From Chaetomium olivaceum (taxonomy: Eukaryota > Ascomycota > Sordariomycetes > Sordariales > Chaetomiaceae): 64,000 bases of DNA. The stretch is from assembly GCA_039881045.1 (NCBI GenBank), contig JAYWVB010000008.1, positions 744,001-808,000 of the forward strand, given 5' to 3'. Made by a program: the position numbers and the translations under genes. The notes beneath the pieces were generated by a model that made no database searches, was not told the origin of the DNA, and saw nothing but the letters and a program-made list of their open reading frames with translations. This document shows, in pieces, positions 58,026 through 64,000 of this stretch (its first letter is position 1; the number at the start of each line of letters is the position of its first letter).

Positions 58026-61000
58026 TTACACACCATTCGAAGTCTTCCACATCGCCAACCCCCCCGAATTCCGCCTCGGCACCCCCGGCCGCCCCGCATC
58101 CTCCAGCTGCTTCTTCAACCTCTTCCCCAAGCTCAGCTGCGCCGCCGAGATCGGCTCCTCCCCGCGCACCGGCGGCTTCACCCCCGCCAGCAACCCCCCC
58201 GCAGCGGTAGCGGCACCCGTGGTCGTGACCGAGGGGACACCCCCGCCCTGCTGGTGTTGTTGCTGGTGTTGTTGCTGGTGCTGGTGCGGCGGCGGCGGCG
58301 GATGCGGCTGCTGGTGCTGTGGGCCGGGGGAAGAAGCCACGCTCTCACGGTCAGACCTGTCAACGACGACGCTGCCATCATCATGGATGAGCCGCCTGCG
58401 CGCGGCGGCGGCGGCGGCCATCCTGCCGACGCCGGTGCCGATACCGGCTGGTCCAGAGCGAACGCTGACGGTGTCTGTCCCGCTCCCGGCTCCGACACCG
58501 GCCCCGGCCCCGGTCGCCGTCGCGGTCCCAGTGCCGGGTGGTGGCCCCGACCCGATAGTGGCGGGGGAGTCGTTCATCCTGCGCAGCATATGGAACTTGG
58601 CGGCATCTGCGGGGGCTGACTTGCGCCTGGACCGCGCCGACCGGGGTGTCGCGTTGCCCGACCGGGTATTGGCACTGCTGCTATCCCCACCGCCGCCGCC
58701 GCCGCCTACGCCTCCACCACTGCCATTGCCCCGCTCCCTCCCCCCATCACCACCCGCCTCGTCCCGAGCATGCAGTAGCGACGCCGCAGCACGCAAACCA
58801 GCCCAGCTGCCGGGGGCCTCGCTGCTGGCGTTGTCGGCGCAGTGACAATCATGCCCGGCGGGGCACTCGCTAGCGCCCAGGGCGTGCCACTCGGCGAGGC
58901 AGATCTCGTGGACGACGCACCCGCACGCGATGCACGGCGCGTACAGGCCCACCGCGGGCTCCCAGCAGTAGACGCACACCAGCTCCGTCTGCGGGACCAG
59001 GTCGGCGTGCTCGCGCTCGGCGGTGCAGCGGTGGCAGACGCCGACCGCGCCGTTCATGACGGGCGCGTGACTGGTGCCGCCGTGGTTCCCGGAGCCGGGT
59101 GTGCCACTTCTGGTGGTGGCGGGGGTAGGTTGTGTCGGGCGCAAGTATTCTGCCGGCTCGAGCGGGACGCCTGGGTGCACGCGGCAAAAGCCCGTTACGT
59201 CGACGCCGCGGCCGGAGGTGAGGAGTTCCTGGAAGAAGTCGCGACGGTCGGCGAAGGGAGATGTCGGGGAGGTGGCGCCAGTGGCATAGCGCGGGGTATT
59301 GTTGGGTGCGGAGTCTTCAGTGTAATCTCTGACGGCCGCCTCGCTGGAAGAAAGCGTGTCGTCCCTAAGGACGTCAAACTTCATGATCTCGAGCCGTGAG
59401 AGGGGTTGACCCCACATCTGGAGCATCTCAGCGTAGGCGTAGCGGTAGCTGGAGTATAGGTGAGAGCGTGTACCGTCTATCAAGGATGTTGACATCCAGC
59501 CGTCGTCGTCGAAGAGACCTTGGTTTTTCGGGACGCAGGACACCGCGATGGGAACCATGGAGAAGAGGTCATCTTTCCAGTATTCATCCTCTGAGAACGA
59601 GGTACGCGATGTTCCAGGGGTATCTAGGCCAGCGCTGGACACAGCGGAGCTAGCCCATGCAAGCGCGTTGGGTGTGAGGGGGCTCAGCATGGTCTCAGCT
59701 GGACTTGGCCGCTTCCGAATGGGGTCCGGCGGAGAACTCGATACCATGCCAGCAAGCGCTCGCGGAAGGCTGGCAGCAATCGCGGCAGCAACGGTCGAGT
59801 TGGACCGGTGAAACAACCTGTTGTTGGGGGACGTAGATAGACTTTGGGTTTGGCTAGGCCCCCGTAGGTGGTGTCGACCATGGTTGGGGGGCGTTTCTCC
59901 GCATGAATATGATTGCGGTTCGAGAGAACCTGGAACTTCATCGGAACTTGGCGGGTCAGAGTACAGGGCCGGGGTGTGGGCTGTTCTGGGTGTCGTTACA
60001 CCGGAACTCGCTTGGCTCTTGTTGTGATTCAAATTCCAGAGCGCGGGGTCGGTAGGGAAGTACTCGAGTGAGAACGAAGGCGCTTTCATGGGCAGCGGCG
60101 TTTTCGGTTGGGGAAGATGTGACGCTGCGATGGCTGCTTCCTCTTCGATGGAGTAATCGCCAAAGATACACGCCAGCATGGCCAACATCTGAATGTCGGC
60201 AATTTGCTCAAAGAAGTCGAAGAGATCGTTAATCAGATCCCGGGCTAATGGGTGATGGCCCCATCGAACACGACCAGCCAGGTTAGGCCCCGGAATTGTT
60301 ACCTTTCCCTCGCCTTTCTCCTCATCCGCGTAAGAAACAGCGTCCTTGGCAATGACAAGCACCGACTGTCCACTGTGCTGGAGGTCGTGTATCTCTAGCG
60401 GGATGTCTCTCCGGAGCAGAAGCGCGGCATACTTCCAGACATGAACCAAATCTTGGTATCCATATTTATCAGCAACCGCCGCGTTGTGAGTGCACACGTC
60501 GGCCCCATCGCCAAAGATGGCGTATTCCTGGGCGAGCTGCCTTTTGGAGGGCAGGTCACTTTGTAAGTTATGGATAGAGATGATATTTTTGGGCTTGCCG
60601 GGGCGTTTCCGACTGGTTCCCGTACCAGTGCCCGTCCCAGCACCAGTCCCACCGCCGCTTGATCGTATCGACTCGTTGGCGCTCCAAGTCTTCCGGAAGC
60701 GGCGCCCTGGCTGGTACCACAGATTGATCTTGTGTACCGTTGTCGGCTCGGAATCAGTGGACGTCGTTGAATCCGTGTCGTCTGATTCTCCGGAATGATC
60801 GTCCGTTGCCGATGTCTCGTCGTGAAACCCCTGTTTTGGTGGCGGCGAGTCGTGGGAAAGACGACCAAATCCAGCAAATGTGGGCTCTCCTTTCGGCCGC
60901 TCCTTATACGGGTCCGGATGGGTGGGAGCGAACAGGGCTTTTGCCTTTTCCTCTTTCGTCGGGAAGAAACACACTAACCTGCCGTCGTTGGAAAACCTGG

Positions 61001-63103
61001 CTCCGCAGAACATGGGCAACGGAGTGACCGCCTGGCGCTGGGCCGAAACCAGAGTTGCCGAAGGGTCGAGTTCGGTACTGGCACTGAGCTCTTGAGACAT
61101 GGATGCCGAGCCGCCAGTAGGGATCTCGTTCTCATCCTCCTCGCTCGAACTCTCATCGGCTAGTGCGTCGTCATCTTCAAGGTCTCGGACGTTGTGGAAG
61201 AAAGCCGTGCTGGACTCCAAGTCAGCCTCCCCAAGCAGGTATGTGAATGCCGTGTAAAGACAGTTCTGCTTTCGCTGCAGAAAGCGGGCTGCAAGCTCGT
61301 GAAGTTCATGTTCAAGCTTCCGATGTGTCTCTTCTGGCATGAACGAAGATTTCTCGACCTGAAATCTGGGGGCCTTGCTCTTCGGGTAGCTGGTGGGAAT
61401 GTCCACCTTGACCTGAATGAAGATCGTTTCGCGGTTGACGCCCCACGGCCCCTTCAGGGATGCGTTCAGTGAGAGAGAATCCATGTCAATGTTTTCCCAC
61501 TTCACGTTGGGAAGCTGATTACTGATACGGAGAAACTCATCCTGGATGGTCTCGGGCTCGCCCCAACCGCCATCGTAACCATGGCCAAACAGGCCCGAAT
61601 CTTCAGGACCAGCCCGGCCGGGGGCATCAGAGCTAGACTTCCTTTTTGACATGGTAATACCCTTCATCCAGCCAATCTGGAGCTGGGTCTTGTCCATGTG
61701 CTTGCCTGTATTTGTTTTCGCCTTCATGGACGTGGCCCGCCAAGAGGGCCCGGTGCGGCGGCCGGTATTCAGGCCGCTGCTGAGAGCACTGTGTCGAAGC
61801 TGCCCGCCGCTGCCGGGGCGGTCACTCATGGTCGGACTCCGGCGGTCGCGGTGGACCACATCATCGACAGTGCGGAAAGTTTTGTACGGAGCACCCCTTC
61901 GAGTGAGCCCGAGGTTCTTCATCAAGGGTTTCCCTCGCACGTGGCCCACAGACTCCAAAAGCTCGTGCTCAACCTTGTGAAGATGTAGGTTGTTGTCCTC
62001 GCCCCAAGAAACTAGCTGAAATTCGCGGTTATCCACCCCCTCGTTGGTCACGCCGCCACGGCTTCTCCAGAGAAATTCCTTGGCCTTGTGGTTTCTATGG
62101 CCCGGAAAGACGGCCGCGGGCTTGACCGTGCCATCCACGGGCGTCTCAGGGTCGAGGTACTGATCGTAGAGAAACAGGTTGCCTGGCTCCGTTTGCGGCA
62201 TCGCCAGTAGACCATGGCCAAATGGTGTATGCCGGGCTCGCCATACCGGGAACTCTGTGCGAATTACCCTCTGGGGTTGTTTATCATCCTTGCCGTAGTC
62301 CCAAAATTTGATGCTCTTGTCCAGGGAACATGTAACAAGGGCGGTGGATATGGTGCGGTTCCAATCGATGCCGTAAATCTTGGAGGTGTGAGCATCAATG
62401 GTTTTGACCGGCTCGGCCGCCTTCCTAGCGTCCCAAATATGAAGCCAGCGGTCATGGGCAGAAGCCAGGACATTTGGGTCCTGCCGATTGTATTTGACCT
62501 GAGTGGCGCCGGCAAACCAGTCACAAAAGGCCAGCACTGGCTGCCTAGGTCTCCGGAGATCCCAACAGTAAACATATCCGTCCACGGCACAAGTTGCGAG
62601 AGAATCCGGGTGGTGAGCGGAGAAATTGGCGTCGGTAATGGCTCTGCTGTGGGCTTGGAGGGAGTGTTCGATTGCACCCGAGGACGAATCGTCTCGCTTG
62701 TTGAGGTTCCATATTAGACAGCGATGATTTGCCGTGGAGGCGACCCAGTAGTCGCGTGCCGCAAACGGCGACCACTGTACATCAACCACAAGCCATGGGA
62801 GGCCGTGGCTGCTCAACCTTCGTGGGGACTGTATGGTGAGTCCAAATCTATGATGGCCAGACCTTCAGGGCTGGGAGTGTGTCAGATTCGGGCCCAGTGC
62901 CTACTACAAGAGAAAAAGGCCGCTGTTTCTCACGATGCTAAGGCAACATCTCGACCCGAAGGTGAGATGGTTGCGGATCCAACCATGCCATCGACGCGGA
63001 TTGTGACACCATCGGCAGCATCGAAGCTCTCGCTCTCAAAGGCGGACTTTATCGATTTCACCTTTTTGGGCGCATCGGAGAATGGGACAAAGGATAGTGG
63101 CAT
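58026..63103 (-). CDS. Mtc5/Sea3 (WDR59) subunit of the SEA/GATOR complex
   Basis: Exons are 63103-62934 and 62870-58026, about 1671 residues. WD40 repeats occupy about residues 40-340 (VDVQWSPFAARDYWVASTAN, HDRWLHIWDARKAAEPVKTI, CSLDKSIKFWDYGKD). An RWD domain is at about 500-600 (KWENIDMDSLSLNASLKGPW to LYTAFTYLLGEAD). Near the end, at about 1333-1397, is a RING-like zinc motif (CHRC, CVYCWEP, CIACGCVVHEICLAEWHA, ECPAGHDCHC). This order is diagnostic of Mtc5/Sea3, which with Sea2, Sea4, Seh1 and Sec13 controls TORC1 at the vacuole. One C seems lost near 62826, so that SPYSPPRR joins LSSHGLPW. The 63-bp intron restores ALASPEGLAIIDLDSPYSP. The tail after the RING is low-complexity, with Gly/Thr and His/Gln/Pro runs. 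The start at 63103 (MPLSFVPFSD) is the most family-like; an ATG at 63151 is also open. Confidence 0.9.
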
Positions 63104-64000
63104 GTTGAAGCGCAAAGCGAGGTGTAAAGCATTGTGAGTGAAACCATGCAAGTTGCGAAATGGTGATGGTCAAATGGAAGGAGCCGAGGAGTCTCAGACG
63201 AAGAGATTAAAACTGTAGAAGTGGCTCAAAACCCGCCATCTGCTGGGTGCGCGGAGCTCCCGGCTACACTTTATCGGATAACAGGATTGAGAAGGTTATC
63301 AGGCAAGTATTGGCTTTAATTCCAATGCATGAGTTGTCATCAAGGTTGAGTGATGAACAGAGCCAATCTCAAGACTGGGATGAGGTGCAGTGGGTAAGGG
63401 GAAGACAAGCTCACAGGTTCCATGGTTAGGTAATCTGTTAAGGTTCCATTCCAGAGCAGGAAGAATGGCCCGAGGGCCCCACCTCACTCTGGCCAAAGAA
63501 ACAGGTACACCAAAAATAAAGAAGACAAAAGGTCAGAGATTTTGTTCCCCCTTGTTTTCTTAAATTTGGGTTAAATTTGTCAAAAATAAATAGAAAAGGT
63601 CAGAGATTCTGTTCCACTCTGTTTTCTTAAGCTCGGGTTCGATTTGACCGAGAAATATCGCATCGAGACAGCTCTGTATACTTTGGGTGTATCGGTTTTT
63701 TTGCCCAGTGGGAGCCCACGTGCGAAGCGGGACAAAAAGTTATGAATGGTCCGTGCGCTTATCGATTGTCTTGGCTTTGTCAGGCGGTGTCTCATCCCAC
63801 CTCCCACTTCCCTGGCGTGCCTGGCTTCGCTTTAACAGTCCTTAGGTTTGAATTGCTTAACACCACTTCCACAATAACCTTCTGCGTCTAGAAACCCATC
63901 GCATACCTAGCTAGCTTTGCGCCCAACGCTGACGCCCCGAAAACTCTATTGTTTGCCTTTTTTTGCACGGCCTTCCACCACGTCCGGCGACGCATGCGAC
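63104..64000. other. Upstream region of the Mtc5/Sea3 gene
   Basis: No gene is recognised up to the window end. It contains an imperfect duplication of about 70 bp (63511-63648). Confidence 0.55.
63511..63648. repeat. Imperfect tandem duplication, about 70-bp units
   Basis: Units starting near 63511 and 63581 share CAAAAATAAA, AGGTCAGAGATT, TGTTTTCTTAA and a GGGTT...ATTT end. Several differences are C in the second copy and T in the first. Confidence 0.75.

Noticed and set aside
1981..63103. Programmed ribosomal frameshifting as an explanation of the frame breaks
   Set aside because: The breaks occur in many unrelated genes, up to three per gene, at varied sequences and mostly as missing bases rather than at slippery heptamers.
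1..64000. tRNA, rRNA, CRISPR arrays, transposons and secondary-metabolite clusters
   Set aside because: I looked for B-box-like GGTTCGA contexts, regular spaced repeats, transposase or reverse-transcriptase motifs and PKS/NRPS motifs, and found none that hold up.

Overview
This is eukaryotic nuclear DNA from a filamentous ascomycete, most likely a Sordariomycete of the Sordariales/Chaetomiaceae type. The evidence is GC-rich coding sequence, many short introns (about 50-180 bp) with GTAxGT-like donors, CTAAC/CTGAC branch points and YAG acceptors, monocistronic genes on both strands, and fungal-specific families (HeLo-like N-terminal protein, areA GATA-like domain protein, Cti6, Mtc5/Sea3, Pet191). 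I saw no bacterial operons, CRISPR array, tRNA or rRNA gene.

Layout. 1-911: 3' end of a Tudor-SN (SND1) gene. 1981-3357: transaldolase with two micro-exons. 4236-5804 (-): Ppn2-like metallophosphatase. About 7.3-17.6 kb is an accessory stretch: an HNH-nuclease-domain protein, a small unknown gene, a tiny Cys-rich protein, an aminoglycoside-phosphotransferase-like kinase, a truncated gene remnant and an 881-aa HeLo-like (modin-type) protein. 18.2-22.2 kb: divergent PET191 and a steryl-ester/triacylglycerol lipase. 22.9-24.1 kb: mitochondrial GTPase MTG1. 24.7-26.8 kb (-): Cti6-like PHD protein. 29.2-30.9 kb: conserved unknown. 32.5-37.8 kb: one very long Ser/Pro-rich gene. 38.9-40.6 kb (-): areA GATA-like domain protein, followed by a 4.3-kb gene-poor stretch. 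44.9-46.6 kb (-): arabinitol/xylulose-type SDR. 47.7-51.4 kb: divergent pair of methylcrotonyl-CoA carboxylase beta subunit and isovaleryl-CoA dehydrogenase, two steps of leucine catabolism in mitochondria. 51.4-55.1 kb: gene-poor. 55.1-57.7 kb: Nudix hydrolase and dienelactone hydrolase. 58.0-63.1 kb (-): the WD40/RWD/RING subunit Mtc5/Sea3 of the SEA/GATOR complex.

The most important caution is that about 12 of the 21 main genes are broken by single-base (once four-base) indels, mostly losses in short G/C runs, including genes for core metabolism. Reading across these points restores conserved protein families, so the pattern looks like consensus errors in an unpolished assembly rather than pseudogenes. 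Coordinates below span the inferred whole gene, and each entry gives the exons and suspected frame breaks.

Most genes here are independent housekeeping units. The one clear functional pairing is the leucine-degradation pair. No convincing new multi-gene system was found; the accessory stretch at 7-17.6 kb is the best place to look for one.
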